This document shows positions 37,935 to 47,874 of a stretch of DNA of 64,000 nucleotides, one piece after another. How positions within the stretch are numbered: position 1 is the first letter of the stretch; every line of letters starts with the position of its first letter. A program made the translations under genes and the position numbers. The notes below the pieces were generated by a model. The model had not been told where the DNA came from and did no database searches. It saw nothing but the letters and a program-made list of their open reading frames with translations. Origin of the DNA: Caloramator mitchellensis (GTDB lineage Bacteria > Bacillota > Clostridia > Clostridiales > Caloramatoraceae); contig NZ_LKHP01000004.1 of the NCBI RefSeq assembly GCF_001440545.1, positions 12,501-76,500 of the forward strand, read 5' to 3'.

Positions 37935-39362
37935 TTATTTTAAATATTCTCTTATAATTTCTCTTGCTATCTCAGCAGCCCTTTTCCCGCCAGTTCCTCC
38001 ATTTTCAACAATTACAGCAAATGCAATTTTAGGATTTTCTGCAGGTGCAAAACCCACAAACCATGAATGTGTATCGGTTGTTTTTGGTATTTCCGCCGTT
38101 CCTGTTTTCCCTGCAACGTTTATTCCGTAAACTCTCGCTCTTTTTCCTGTTCCCTCTTCAACAACCTCAAGCATATATTTTTTTATCTTTTCTGCAATGT
38201 TTACATCGATTGCTCTTCCTATCTCATCGGGCGAATTTATTTTCAAAGCTACTCCAAAATTATCTTTTATTTCTTTTACAACATATGGTTTCATCATTAC
38301 GCCATTATTTGCAACGGTAGCAGCAATAAGGGCCATATGTAGTGGATTTGTTGCAACTCCATGCTGCCCTATAGCTGATTGGGCTAATAGTGCCTTGCTA
38401 TTCTTATCCTCTATTTGGTATTGTGACTTACCTATCTGAAAATCATCAGTTTTTATTTCCCTGTTAAATAGGAATTTTTCTGCTGTTTTATTTAAATTAT
38501 TATATCCTAACTGCATACCCAGTGTTCCAAATGTAAAATTGCATGATTCTTCAAAAGCCCTTTCCAGGTCAATAGCTCCATGAACTTCGTTATTAAAATC
38601 ACTTAAAACATAGTTTCCTATTTTTAATTTGCCTGTGCATTTAAATTTTTGGTTATCCATTGTTTTTAAATTTTCAAGCGCCGATGCTGCTGTAATAATT
38701 TTAAACGTAGAGCCAGGTGGGTAAAATCCCATAATAGCTCGGTTAAGAAGTGGATTTGCATCTACATCCTCTTTATAGGTTTTAAATTCTTTATCGATGT
38801 CTTCTGGGTCATAGGCTGGAGTAGAAACCATCGCAAGTATCTCTCCGGTTAGGGGATTTAATGCCACAACTGCTCCTCTGTCATTACCTAAAAGTTTATA
38901 GGCTTTATTTTGCAGGTCTGCATCGATAGTTATAAATAAATCGCTTCCCCTTTTTTCCCCTTGAAAAGTTTGAGCAAGATTTCTAAAAATGCTTCCTATA
39001 AAATCATAATAAAAAGTTCTTCCCTGCAATGCATCATTATATTTTAATTCAAGCCCAGTCTTACCGTATATATAGCTATTATAACCTATCAAATGCGAGA
39101 AGGCCTCTCCATTTTTGTAGTATCTCTTTTGGACACCATTTACCCTTTTGCTATAGGCAACTGTCTTTCCATTTCTATCAAGTATCGAGCCTCTTAAAAC
39201 TTCGTTTTCAGAAAGCTTAATCCTCGGATTTGAACTATCCATCACAACTGATGGAGATACAAAAATATTAAAATAGGTTAAATACCCTATTATTGAAAAA
39301 AAACAAATCGAAAAAAATATAATTAAAATCTTTATATTTTTAATAAGCCTTTCATCATTCAT
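37935..39362 (-). CDS. Class B penicillin-binding protein (PbpA/FtsI type)
   Basis: This 475-residue transpeptidase cross-links peptidoglycan. One membrane segment (about 8-30) precedes a short linker. The catalytic domain has PPGSTFKI (Ser and Lys of SxxK), SCN (SxN) and VAGKTGTAE (KTG). The pedestal region is short, as in clostridial PbpA. The start overlaps the end of the FtsW/RodA gene by 8 bases, so polymerase and transpeptidase form the usual SEDS/bPBP pair. Whether it serves elongation, division or sporulation is unclear. Confidence 0.93.
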   Translation of the reverse strand: MNDERLIKNIKILIIFFSICFFSIIGYLTYFNIFVSPSVVMDSSNPRIKLSENEVLRGSILDRNGKTVAYSKRVNGVQKRYYKNGEAFSHLIGYNSYIYGKTGLELKYNDALQGRTFYYDFIGSIFRNLAQTFQGEKRGSDLFITIDADLQNKAYKLLGNDRGAVVALNPLTGEILAMVSTPAYDPEDIDKEFKTYKEDVDANPLLNRAIMGFYPPGSTFKIITAASALENLKTMDNQKFKCTGKLKIGNYVLSDFNNEVHGAIDLERAFEESCNFTFGTLGMQLGYNNLNKTAEKFLFNREIKTDDFQIGKSQYQIEDKNSKALLAQSAIGQHGVATNPLHMALIAATVANNGVMMKPYVVKEIKDNFGVALKINSPDEIGRAIDVNIAEKIKKYMLEVVEEGTGKRARVYGINVAGKTGTAEIPKTTDTHSWFVGFAPAENPKIAFAVIVENGGTGGKRAAEIAREIIREYLK

Positions 39363-40560
39363 CTAAATTCCCCATTTCAGATATTTTCTGTAAAATTCCA
39401 ATCGATACAAAGCTGATTATCATTGAACTTCCTCCATAACTTACTAAAGGCAGCGTAATTCCTGTTAGTGGAATCATCTTAGTTACTCCACCCACGATTA
39501 CAAAAACCTGAAACGCAAACATACTTGCAATACCTACGGCTACAAGGCGTGAATAATCATCCTTTGCGTATAACGCAGTTCTAAGCATTCGATAAATAAG
39601 GAGCAAATACAGCATCAATAGTGCTATTGCACCTAATAATCCAAATTCCTCTGAAATCGCGGAAAAAATAAAATCTGTGTATACCTCTGGAATTACCTCG
39701 GGGTGACCTGCAGCAAGCCCTGTTCCAAACAATCCGCCACTTGCTATTGCAATCAGCGACTGGCATATTTGATAACCTGCTCCAAACTTATATCTCCACG
39801 GGTCAAGCCATATATCAACTCTTTTTCTAACATGGCTGAATAAAAAATAGCTCATAAATCCACCTATCGAAAATAAAAAAGCTCCTGAAAATATATATCG
39901 CAACTTTGACGTCCCTATATACAGCATTGTCATAAAAATACCAAAGAACATCAAAGATGAGCCTAAATCCTTTTCCAAAACAAAAATTGCTATCGATAAA
40001 ATTACAGGAATGGATACTTTTAATACATCCCTATAGGACTCAATCCTTTTAATTGCAGACGAAAGATAAAAAATCATGGTTATCTTTGCAAGTTCTGAAG
40101 GTTGAAATCTAAAATTCCCAAATTGAATCCAATTCTTCGACCCCTTTATTTCTCTTCCTATAAGCAAAGGCAGAGTTATAATAACAATCGTAAATATAGC
40201 AAAAAAAATTTCACTTTTTTCAAATTTCTTTATTTCAGGCATAAAAAGCAAAATAAAAATAAAAAGTGAAATTCCAATTGCAAACCAGGTTATTTGCTTA
40301 AGCGCTCTTTCTAAATCAAGCCTGTATAACATTACAAGCCCAAACTGAACAATGAATACAGATAATATATACAAATACTTATCAATAGTTGGGAAAAAGC
40401 GTTTTACAATAAAATGTCCGTATCCTGTTAATCCTATTGAAAATGCTCCGTATACAAACGGTGCTATTTCAAAATTCCCTTTGTATAGTGATAAAATCAG
40501 GAATAAAAGCAGAATAATAAAATAGATATTATGTAAAATCGATTTTTCTAATTTTTCCAT
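39355..40560 (-). CDS. SEDS-family peptidoglycan polymerase (FtsW/RodA/SpoVE)
   Basis: This 401-residue protein has about ten membrane segments. Conserved SEDS segments are FQPSELAKI, KDLGSSLMFF with the catalytic aspartate, and VGGVTKMIPLTGITLPLVSYGGSSM near the C-terminus. SEDS proteins polymerise lipid II into glycan strands with a class B PBP partner, here the overlapping downstream gene. It follows the FHA gene by about 12 bases. Confidence 0.93.
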   Translation of the reverse strand: MEKLEKSILHNIYFIILLLFLILSLYKGNFEIAPFVYGAFSIGLTGYGHFIVKRFFPTIDKYLYILSVFIVQFGLVMLYRLDLERALKQITWFAIGISLFIFILLFMPEIKKFEKSEIFFAIFTIVIITLPLLIGREIKGSKNWIQFGNFRFQPSELAKITMIFYLSSAIKRIESYRDVLKVSIPVILSIAIFVLEKDLGSSLMFFGIFMTMLYIGTSKLRYIFSGAFLFSIGGFMSYFLFSHVRKRVDIWLDPWRYKFGAGYQICQSLIAIASGGLFGTGLAAGHPEVIPEVYTDFIFSAISEEFGLLGAIALLMLYLLLIYRMLRTALYAKDDYSRLVAVGIASMFAFQVFVIVGGVTKMIPLTGITLPLVSYGGSSMIISFVSIGILQKISEMGNLDE

Positions 40561-40571
40561 CCAAATCTCCC

Positions 40572-40994
40572 CTAAACAACAACCTTGAATGTAACTCTTC
40601 CCATCTCTATTATATCGCCATCATCAATACCTTCTAAATCCTTTATCCTTTTTCCATTCAAGAATGTTCCGTTTGTGCTGTTTAAATCCTCAATGTATAA
40701 ATTATTATTTTTAACAAAAATTTTTGCATGATTTCCTGAAATGTATGGATCTTTAATTGTAATATCCGAATCATCATTTCTACCAATTAAAAGAACTTTG
40801 TGAACCAGGAAAAAAGACCCTCTGCTCAGCCCCGTCTCTTCTGGAGCGTCTATAACCTCTAAAGTGTATTCTTTAACATTACCCTTTGGCTTTACACCCT
40901 TTAGGTCTAAATACATAACCCTTATAATCCTGAAAAGCACAAGATAAATTAATCCAATCACGACGAACTTTAATATCATTGCAATCTCTTTCAT
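40572..40994 (-). CDS. Membrane-anchored FHA-domain protein
   Basis: This 140-residue protein has one N-terminal membrane segment (about 5-25) and a C-terminal FHA domain: LIGRNDDSDITIKDPYIS, then GNHAKI and the loop LNSTNGTFLNGKRI. FHA domains bind phosphothreonine. With the PBP and SEDS genes just downstream, it probably recruits a Ser/Thr-phosphorylated partner to cell-wall synthesis; that link is inferred. It is the first of the three-gene operon. Confidence 0.9.
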   Translation of the reverse strand: MKEIAMILKFVVIGLIYLVLFRIIRVMYLDLKGVKPKGNVKEYTLEVIDAPEETGLSRGSFFLVHKVLLIGRNDDSDITIKDPYISGNHAKIFVKNNNLYIEDLNSTNGTFLNGKRIKDLEGIDDGDIIEMGRVTFKVVV

Positions 40995-41002
40995 ATCATC
41001 AC

Positions 41003-41572
41003 CTACGAACCCAAAATATAGAATTTTAATAGGGCAATAATCTCACGTAAAAATCCTACTGTTTCAAACCAAATCCACTCTTTTACATAACAACCTGAAT
41101 ATGTCGCATTCATACCTATCTTTCTTGCAATTAAAGATGCCCTTTTTAAATGGTATTTATTTGAAACTATTATAGCACTATTAAATCCCATATTCTTCAT
41201 TATATCCACAGAATTAAATAAATTTTCATATGTTGAATAAGATTTATCTTCTTCTATTATAAATTTTTTATCAACACCATATCTAATTAAATACCTCTTC
41301 ATTGCTTCAGCTTCTGAAACATCTTCATTTTCTCCTTGTCCACCTGTAACTATAATATACTTTGAATAGCCTTCATTATATAGACTTAGCGCTAAATCGA
41401 GTCTTTCCTTTAAAAAATAGCTCGGCTCCTCTCCTCTAACTTTACAACCTAAAACTATTATACAGTCAGATTTTAAAGGCTTTGTTGTCCATCCAAAATG
41501 CAGTATTTGACCTGCCAATATAGCAAAAATAAATATTCCAAGTATAAAAACTCCAATTATAATTTTTTTCAT
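41003..41572 (-). CDS. YdcF/ElyC-like DUF218 protein
   Basis: This 189-residue protein has an N-terminal membrane segment (about 1-25) and a DUF218 domain: CIIVLGCKVRGEEPS, then YIIVTGGQGENEDVSEAEAM, and IIVSNKYHLKRASLIARKIG. The family includes E. coli ElyC, SanA and YdcF and is linked to envelope integrity. The position beside FHA-SEDS-PBP genes fits. Enzyme activity is unknown. Confidence 0.9.
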   Translation of the reverse strand: MKKIIIGVFILGIFIFAILAGQILHFGWTTKPLKSDCIIVLGCKVRGEEPSYFLKERLDLALSLYNEGYSKYIIVTGGQGENEDVSEAEAMKRYLIRYGVDKKFIIEEDKSYSTYENLFNSVDIMKNMGFNSAIIVSNKYHLKRASLIARKIGMNATYSGCYVKEWIWFETVGFLREIIALLKFYILGS

Positions 41573-41608
41573 TTATCTCCCCACCTTTACCATTATTATA
41601 ATGTAAAA

Positions 41609-41636
41609 AACAAGACCTGCAAATGCAAGCCTTGTT
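41609..41636 (-). terminator. uvrA terminator
   Basis: A hairpin with AACAAG/CTTGTT arms plus internal TTGCA pairing follows the uvrA stop codon; on the minus strand its 3' arm runs into TTTTTTA. Confidence 0.65.
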
Positions 41637-41649
41637 TTTTACATTTAAA

Positions 41650-44466
41650 TTATAAATATCTTTTTAAATACTCACCTGTGTATGATTTCTTATTCTTTAT
41701 TATCTCCTCTGGGGTTCCGGTTGCAATAACTTGTCCGCCTCTATCTCCACCTTCAGGTCCCAAATCAATAATATAGTCTGCACATTTAATAACATCTAAG
41801 TTGTGTTCAATAACTATAACAGTATTCCCGGTTTCTACAAGCCTGTATATTATTTCAATAAGCTTTCGGACATCTTCAATATGAAGCCCAGTTGTCGGCT
41901 CATCCAAAATATAAAGTGTCTTACCAGTGCTTCTTTTTGACAATTCGTATGCAAGCTTTATTCTTTGGGCTTCTCCGCCAGAAAGCTGAGTTGATGGCTG
42001 TCCTAGCTTTACATAGGATAATCCTACATCATACAATGTCTGAAGTTTGGTCTTTATCCTTGGAATGTTTTCAAAAAACTCAAGTGCCTCTTCAACTGTC
42101 ATATCTAGGACATCTGCTATGTTTTTACCCTTGTATTTAACCTCAAGAGTCTCCCTGTTATACCTTTTCCCTTTACATACCTCGCATGGAACATATACAT
42201 CGGACAAAAACTGCATCTCAATCTTAATTATACCATCACCTGCACATGCTTCGCATCTGCCGCCCTTTACATTAAAGCTGAATCTTCCAGCCTTATACCC
42301 CCTCATTTTAGCCTCAGGAGTCTGTGCAAACACTTCCCTTATAATATCAAATACACCCGTATAAGTAGCAGGGTTTGAACGAGGCGTTCTACCTATTGGC
42401 GACTGGTCGATATCTATTATTTTATCAATATACTCAATTCCCCTTATTTCATCATGCTCTCCAACATCAAACTTAGAACCATTTAACTTCTTTGCAATTC
42501 CTTTATATAGTATTTCGTTAACAAGAGTGCTCTTTCCTGAACCCGAAACTCCAGTTACGCAAGTAAATACCCCCATTGGAAACTTTACATCAATCTTTTT
42601 AAGGTTGTTTTGCCTTGCTCCAATAACTTCAATCCATTTTCCATTCGGCTTTCTTCTTTCTTCTGGAACTTCAATCTTTTTTCTTCCACTTAGATACTGA
42701 CCAGTAATTGAATTTTCATCCATCGCAATTTCATCAGGAGTTCCGGCAGCAACTATATTCCCACCGTGTGCTCCTGCACCTGGTCCAATATCTATAACAT
42801 AGTCAGCAGACCTTATAGTGTCTTCATCGTGTTCTACTACGATTAATGTATTTCCTAAATCTCTTAAATGCTTTAATGTTCCAAGCAATTTATCGTTATC
42901 CCTCTGGTGAAGCCCTATACTCGGTTCATCAAGTATATATAAAACTCCAACAAGCCCTGACCCTATTTGTGTTGCAAGTCTTATTCTCTGAGATTCACCA
43001 CCCGAGAGAGTAGAAGCTGCTCTTGATAATGTTAAATAATCAAGTCCAACATCAATTAAAAACTTAAGCCTTGCCTTTATTTCCTTTATTATTTGATTTG
43101 AAATAGTCTCTTCCCTTTGAGTAAGCTTTAGTTTGTTAAAGAATTCGAATTCTTCTCTAACCGGCATATCGCTAATTTGAGCAATCGAAAGCCCTCCTAC
43201 AGTAACTGCCAAACTCTCCTTTTTAAGCCTTGCCCCTTTGCATAGATGGCATTTTTTAACCGACATATAGCTTTCAATTTCTTCCCTCATATACTGTGAA
43301 TATGTTTCTTTATATCTTCTTTGTAGGTTTGGAATTACTCCTTCAAATGTATATTCTGTTTCACCCTTTATTTCGTTTCTTGTAAATTGAACTTTAAACT
43401 TTTCACCATTGTTTCCATATAAAATAATGTTAACTATTTTTTCATCTAAATCTTTAATTGGAGTATCAAGGCTGAAATCATAATGTTTTGATAATCCCCT
43501 TACGACTGCATAGGTCCAGCCAGTTTCATCAAGAACTCCCCAAGGTTTTACAGCCCCTTGTTTTATAGAAAGTTCTCTATCCGGAATCACTAAATCCGGC
43601 GAAAGTTCCATCAATACACCCAATCCATCGCATTCTGGGCACTTTCCAAATGGATTGTTAAATGAAAACATCCTTGGCTCTAAATCTCCAATGCTTATTC
43701 CACAATCTGGGCAAGCATATTTTGAACTAAACAATAATTCCTCTCCATCTACAACCTGCACAACTACAAGTCCATCTGAAAGCTTTAATGCAGTCTCAAT
43801 AGAATCAGTAATTCTTGACTGTATTCCTTCTTTTATTACGATTCTATCTATTACAACTTCTATATCGTGTTTTTTATTCTTCTCCAGCTTAATTTCATCA
43901 TTAATATCATAAACTTCCCCATCGACCCTTACTCTTACAAATCCATTCTTTTTTATATTTTCTAATACCTTTACATGCTCCCCTTTTCTTCCTCTTACAA
44001 CTGGGGCTAATATCTGAAGCTTTGTCTTTTCCGGGAATTCTAAAACCTTATCCACCATCTGGTCAACAGTCTGCTGTTTAATCTCCTTCCCACATTCAGG
44101 GCAGTGCGGGATACCTATTCTTGCATACAATAGCCTTAAATAGTCGTATATTTCAGTTACTGTTCCTACAGTAGAACGAGGATTTCTGCTTGTAGTTTTC
44201 TGGTCTATCGAAATCGCAGGAGACAAACCTTCAATATAATCAACATCAGGTTTATCCATTTGCCCTAAAAACTGCCTTGCATAAGCAGAAAGTGATTCTA
44301 CATATCTTCTTTGCCCCTCAGCATATATAGTATCAAATGCCAGTGATGACTTGCCTGAACCCGAAAGTCCAGTTAATACAACAAATTTATTTCTTGGAAT
44401 TTCAACATCTATATTTTTTAAATTATGCTCCCTTGCTCCTTTGATGATTATTTTATCCTGAAACAT
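41650..44466 (-). CDS. uvrA: Excinuclease ABC subunit A
   Basis: This 938-residue protein finds DNA lesions and loads UvrB. Two ABC ATPase domains show [12 protein letters not shown] (about 31-42) and [13 protein letters not shown] (about 638-650), with LSGGESQRI and LSGGEAQRI signatures. Zinc-binding cysteines are seen in CPDCG and [16 protein letters not shown]. Length is normal. It follows uvrB by 17 bases and shares its LexA-controlled promoter. Confidence 0.97.
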   Translation of the reverse strand: MFQDKIIIKGAREHNLKNIDVEIPRNKFVVLTGLSGSGKSSLAFDTIYAEGQRRYVESLSAYARQFLGQMDKPDVDYIEGLSPAISIDQKTTSRNPRSTVGTVTEIYDYLRLLYARIGIPHCPECGKEIKQQTVDQMVDKVLEFPEKTKLQILAPVVRGRKGEHVKVLENIKKNGFVRVRVDGEVYDINDEIKLEKNKKHDIEVVIDRIVIKEGIQSRITDSIETALKLSDGLVVVQVVDGEELLFSSKYACPDCGISIGDLEPRMFSFNNPFGKCPECDGLGVLMELSPDLVIPDRELSIKQGAVKPWGVLDETGWTYAVVRGLSKHYDFSLDTPIKDLDEKIVNIILYGNNGEKFKVQFTRNEIKGETEYTFEGVIPNLQRRYKETYSQYMREEIESYMSVKKCHLCKGARLKKESLAVTVGGLSIAQISDMPVREEFEFFNKLKLTQREETISNQIIKEIKARLKFLIDVGLDYLTLSRAASTLSGGESQRIRLATQIGSGLVGVLYILDEPSIGLHQRDNDKLLGTLKHLRDLGNTLIVVEHDEDTIRSADYVIDIGPGAGAHGGNIVAAGTPDEIAMDENSITGQYLSGRKKIEVPEERRKPNGKWIEVIGARQNNLKKIDVKFPMGVFTCVTGVSGSGKSTLVNEILYKGIAKKLNGSKFDVGEHDEIRGIEYIDKIIDIDQSPIGRTPRSNPATYTGVFDIIREVFAQTPEAKMRGYKAGRFSFNVKGGRCEACAGDGIIKIEMQFLSDVYVPCEVCKGKRYNRETLEVKYKGKNIADVLDMTVEEALEFFENIPRIKTKLQTLYDVGLSYVKLGQPSTQLSGGEAQRIKLAYELSKRSTGKTLYILDEPTTGLHIEDVRKLIEIIYRLVETGNTVIVIEHNLDVIKCADYIIDLGPEGGDRGGQVIATGTPEEIIKNKKSYTGEYLKRYL

Positions 44467-44483
44467 TATTTTACCTCCAGATA

Positions 44484-46454
44484 CTATCTTTTCTTGCCTT
44501 CCTTTTGTTTTTGAAGTTCTTTAATTAAATCCCTTATTTCGGCAGCTTTTTCAAACTCAAGCTCCTTTGCAGCCTTTTTCATCTGCTCTTCAAGTGACCT
44601 TATAAGCATATCTATGTCCATATTCTTATCAATATAAACCTCTTTGGTCTCTGCTGTCTTAGTTGCTTCTATCACTTCATGAACAGGTTTAATTATCGTC
44701 TTTGGAGTTATTCCATGTTTTATATTATACTCCATCTGTATTTTTCTTCTTCTATTAGTTTCATCAATAGCTCTCCTCATAGAATCAGTTATATTATCAG
44801 CATACATAATAACTCTGCTTTCGGAGTTTCTTGCTGCTCTACCGATTGTCTGAATAAGAGAAGTTTGAGACCTTAAGAACCCTTCCTTGTCTGCATCAAG
44901 AATAGCTACAAGTGCAACTTCAGGAATATCAAGTCCTTCTCTCAAAAGATTTATACCTACTAAAACATCAAATTCCCCAAGCCTTAAATCTCTAATTATT
45001 TTCATTCTTTCAATTGTATCTATATCTGAGTGGAGATACCTTACCTTAATTCCAACTTCCTTAAAATAGTTTGTTAAATCTTCAGCCATCCTCTTTGTAA
45101 GGGTAGTTACTAATACTCTAAACCCTGAAGATACTGTCTTATTAATCTCTCCAAACAAATCATCTATCTGTCCTTTGACCGGTTTTACTATAATCTCAGG
45201 GTCAACAAGTCCTGTTGGTCTTATTATTTGTTCTGCTACTTGTGTAGAATTAGTAAGTTCATACTCTGCTGGCGTAGCACTCACAAATATTACCTGGTTA
45301 ATCTTCTTTTCGAACTCATTAAATTTTAATGGTCTATTGTCGTATGCAGAAGGAAGTCTGAATCCATATTCAACAAGGTTATCCTTTCTTGATTTATCTC
45401 CTCCATACATTGCCCTTAGCTGTGGAATAGTAACATGGCTCTCATCTATAAACAATAAGTAATCGTCCGGAAAATAATCTAAAAGAGTATATGGTGGTTC
45501 CCCGGGACTTCTGCCGTCAAAATGTCTTGAATAATTTTCTATTCCCGTGCAGTATCCAACTTCCCTCAGCATCTCTATATCATACTTGGTCCTTTGCGCA
45601 AGTCTTTGTGCCTCAAGAAGTTTTCCGTTATCCAATAGAAATTTATATCTTTCTTCCATTTCTTTTTCAATAGATTCAATTGCCTTTTCTATCTTTTCCA
45701 TGGATGTTGCATAATGGGATGCAGGATATATCGAAACATGGTTTCTTTCTCCCAATATTTCTCCTGTTAAATAGTCTATTTCTGTAATTCTATCTATCTC
45801 GTCGCCAAAAAATTCAACCCTTATAGCTTTCTCTGAAGATGAAGCAGGAAAAATTTCAACAACGTCTCCTCTTACCCTAAAAGTCCCACGGTGAAAGTCT
45901 ATATCATTTCTCTGATACTGAATATCTATAAGTTTTCTCAATACTGCATCTCTTTCTTTTTCCATTCCCACTCTTAAAGAAAGGACAAGGTTTTTGTATT
46001 CAAACGGGTCTCCAAGACCGTATATACATGACACGCTGGCAACGATTATAACGTCTCTTCTTTCAAAAAGAGCAGATGTTGCAGAGTGTCTCAATTTATC
46101 TATTTCATCGTTTATCGATGCATCCTTTTCAATATAAGTGTCGCTGTGTGGAACATACGCCTCCGGCTGATAATAATCGTAATAGCTAACAAAATACTCA
46201 ACAGAATTATTAGGGAAAAATTCTCTGAACTCGTTGCATAGCTGAGCTGCAAGAGTTTTGTTGTGGGCAATAACAAGGGTAGGCTTTTGAACCCTTTCAA
46301 TAATGTTGGCCATTGTAAACGTCTTACCGGAGCCTGTAACCCCTAAAAGTGTCTGCGCCCTGTCACCTCTTAATATACCTTCAACTAACTTATCTATCGC
46401 CTCAGGCTGGTCGCCTGTTGGTTTAAAATTCGATACTATTTTAAATTCACCCAT
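44484..46454 (-). CDS. uvrB: Excinuclease ABC subunit B
   Basis: This 656-residue helicase-like protein is the central damage verifier in excision repair. It has Walker A GVTGSGKT (near 39-46), the beta-hairpin region with [12 protein letters not shown], a DESH box (IDESHVT), helicase lobe 2 with QTIGRAARN, and a UVR domain at the C-terminus ([15 protein letters not shown]) that contacts UvrC. A LexA box lies 14 bases before the ATG, so uvrBA belongs to the SOS regulon. Confidence 0.97.
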   Translation of the reverse strand: MGEFKIVSNFKPTGDQPEAIDKLVEGILRGDRAQTLLGVTGSGKTFTMANIIERVQKPTLVIAHNKTLAAQLCNEFREFFPNNSVEYFVSYYDYYQPEAYVPHSDTYIEKDASINDEIDKLRHSATSALFERRDVIIVASVSCIYGLGDPFEYKNLVLSLRVGMEKERDAVLRKLIDIQYQRNDIDFHRGTFRVRGDVVEIFPASSSEKAIRVEFFGDEIDRITEIDYLTGEILGERNHVSIYPASHYATSMEKIEKAIESIEKEMEERYKFLLDNGKLLEAQRLAQRTKYDIEMLREVGYCTGIENYSRHFDGRSPGEPPYTLLDYFPDDYLLFIDESHVTIPQLRAMYGGDKSRKDNLVEYGFRLPSAYDNRPLKFNEFEKKINQVIFVSATPAEYELTNSTQVAEQIIRPTGLVDPEIIVKPVKGQIDDLFGEINKTVSSGFRVLVTTLTKRMAEDLTNYFKEVGIKVRYLHSDIDTIERMKIIRDLRLGEFDVLVGINLLREGLDIPEVALVAILDADKEGFLRSQTSLIQTIGRAARNSESRVIMYADNITDSMRRAIDETNRRRKIQMEYNIKHGITPKTIIKPVHEVIEATKTAETKEVYIDKNMDIDMLIRSLEEQMKKAAKELEFEKAAEIRDLIKELQKQKEGKKR

Positions 46455-46467
46455 AACCTCACCTCAA

Positions 46468-46479
46468 GAACATTTGTTC
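46468..46479 (-). promoter_or_regulatory. LexA (SOS) box of uvrBA
   Basis: GAACATTTGTTC is a perfect palindrome of the Firmicute LexA consensus GAAC-N4-GTTC. It lies between the uvrB ribosome site and the upstream AT-rich promoter region. Confidence 0.85.
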
Positions 46480-46714
46480 GTAATTTGATTATATACTTAT
46501 CTATAAATTTAGTCAATCAAACTCACATATATTTTACTCTATATAATTAATTTTACAACTATAATAAATCTTGATAGATTTTGATGAATCATTAAACATT
46601 CTTCGACTCTGTTTTTGATTTGTTATAATTTGCTGAAAATTCTTGTTTAGCTAGTTAAAGTTAAGTTAAAGCCTTCGTTTTAGCAGAACTGTAAGTTGCT
46701 GGTATATATTTCTA

Positions 46715-46743
46715 TTGACAAGCCCTCTTATCTCAAGCATAAT
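46715..46743 (+). promoter_or_regulatory. Promoter of the riboswitch transcript
   Basis: A consensus -35 TTGACA (46715-46720) and a -10 CATAAT (46738-46743) are 17 bases apart. Transcription would start near 46750, at the 5' end of the riboswitch. The rest of 46480-46714 is AT-rich with no gene seen. Confidence 0.7.
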
Positions 46744-46754
46744 ATAAAAAGAAA

Positions 46755-46897
46755 TTAGCCGAATGCCATTAGGCAGCGGGGGATTTATTTTGGGGTGAAT
46801 CTAGATAGTTTGTTTACTTGATTTTCAAATTGCTATCTAGTAGGGACGCTCTCTTCCCGAACCCGACAACTAACCTCGTAGGCGTTAGAGAGGTGGA
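46755..46897 (+). ncRNA. Cyclic di-AMP (ydaO/yuaA) riboswitch
   Basis: Blocks characteristic of the ydaO class appear in order: GCCGAATGCC, then GGCAGCGGGGGA, TTTTGGGGTGAATC, a variable hairpin (AGATAG/CTATCT), then AGGGACGCTCTCTTCCC, GAACCCGACAACTAACCTCG and TAGGCGTTAGAGAGG. The 3' end AGAGAG can pair with CTCTCT and includes the ribosome site of the downstream gene, so translation may be switched directly. c-di-AMP normally turns such genes off and they often encode wall hydrolases or transporters. Class assignment rests on remembered consensus. Confidence 0.88.
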
Positions 46898-46901
46898 ACA
46901 A

Positions 46902-47810
46902 ATGATAAAACTATTAGCTATTTTTATTACTCTAATTATTTCAGCCAGTTCCTTTAGCACATTAGCTTGGACAAGCTTAACTAATCTTAATTCATCATCA
47001 AACTCAGTTTTAAATAATTCAGCTTTTGAGAAAGAACTTGTAGATTTATCTAACTCAATAGAGAACGAAAATATATTGAGTATAAAAAGGGCAAAGGTAG
47101 CAGAAGCAATCAATCTTGATAAAAATAAATCCAAAATTGATAATACTAAAGTTGCTTCTGCAAAGGTTGTTGCTCCAGAAAAAAACATTGCTTCAACCAA
47201 GAAGATTATTGCTAAACCAGCAAAAAAAGAAGCATCTTCAAAATCAACTAGAATATCTGCTACATCTACAAAAACGGTAAGAACTTCAAATTCAACAAAG
47301 TCAAAATCATCTACCAAACTGGTAGCTTCAAGAAGTTCTAATGGTTACGGTGAGCTTCTTGACTGGTGGAGTTCTGTTAGCAATATTTTTGCTATAGGCT
47401 CAACAGCTAGAGTTATAGATTTACAAACCAAAAAGTCATTCTATGTGGTTAGAACCTATGGGCATAATCACGCTGATGTTGAGGCAAAGACTTTAAATGA
47501 TACTAACACCATTAAAGAGATATGGGGCGGTTGGTCATGGGAAAGACGTCCTGTCATAGTTGAAGTAAACGGGAGAAGAATTGCAGCTTCCATGACAGCA
47601 ATGCCTCACGCAGGAGTAGATTCTGCTCCTGCTTTAAAGGTTGTAGATAATCGCTCAGGGGGTTATGGAACTGGACAAAACCTTGATAAAATAAAGGGAA
47701 ATGGAATGGATGGCCACATAGATATTCACTTTTTAAACAGCACAAGGCACAAAGACGGTGCCGTTGATAAGGAGCACCAGGCAATGGTAAAAAAAGCCGC
47801 CGGATTCTAA
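46902..47810 (+). CDS. Secreted protein with uncharacterised C-terminal domain, under c-di-AMP control
   Basis: The start is ATG 46902, five bases after GAGGTGG, giving 302 residues. A signal peptide (about 1-24, LLAIFITLIISASSFSTLAW) is followed by a long low-complexity Ser/Lys/Ala/Thr linker (about 60-145), as in wall-attached enzymes. The C-terminal domain (about 150-302) has conserved-looking histidines: RTYGHNHADVEAKT, TAMPHAGVDSAPA and MDGHIDIHFLNSTRH. I do not recognise the domain; the His/Asp spacing suggests a metal-dependent peptidase or hydrolase, and its regulation suggests cell-wall work, but this is inference. Confidence 0.75.
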   Translation: MIKLLAIFITLIISASSFSTLAWTSLTNLNSSSNSVLNNSAFEKELVDLSNSIENENILSIKRAKVAEAINLDKNKSKIDNTKVASAKVVAPEKNIASTKKIIAKPAKKEASSKSTRISATSTKTVRTSNSTKSKSSTKLVASRSSNGYGELLDWWSSVSNIFAIGSTARVIDLQTKKSFYVVRTYGHNHADVEAKTLNDTNTIKEIWGGWSWERRPVIVEVNGRRIAASMTAMPHAGVDSAPALKVVDNRSGGYGTGQNLDKIKGNGMDGHIDIHFLNSTRHKDGAVDKEHQAMVKKAAGF

Positions 47811-47820
47811 AATAATGTAA

Positions 47821-47866
47821 AAAAAGGCATATATTGCTGCCCAATGCAACAATATATGCCTTTTTT
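47821..47866. terminator. Bidirectional terminator
   Basis: A long hairpin (AAAAAGGCATATATTG/CAATATATGCCTTTTT) with A and T tails lies between convergent genes and ends both. Confidence 0.9.
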
Positions 47867-47874
47867 ACATAATA

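Noticed and set aside
46814-47317. Minus-strand open frame of 167 codons
   Set aside because: It is the mirror image of the Ser/Lys/Ala-rich linker of the secreted protein and covers the riboswitch. The plus-strand gene has a signal peptide and a ribosome site.
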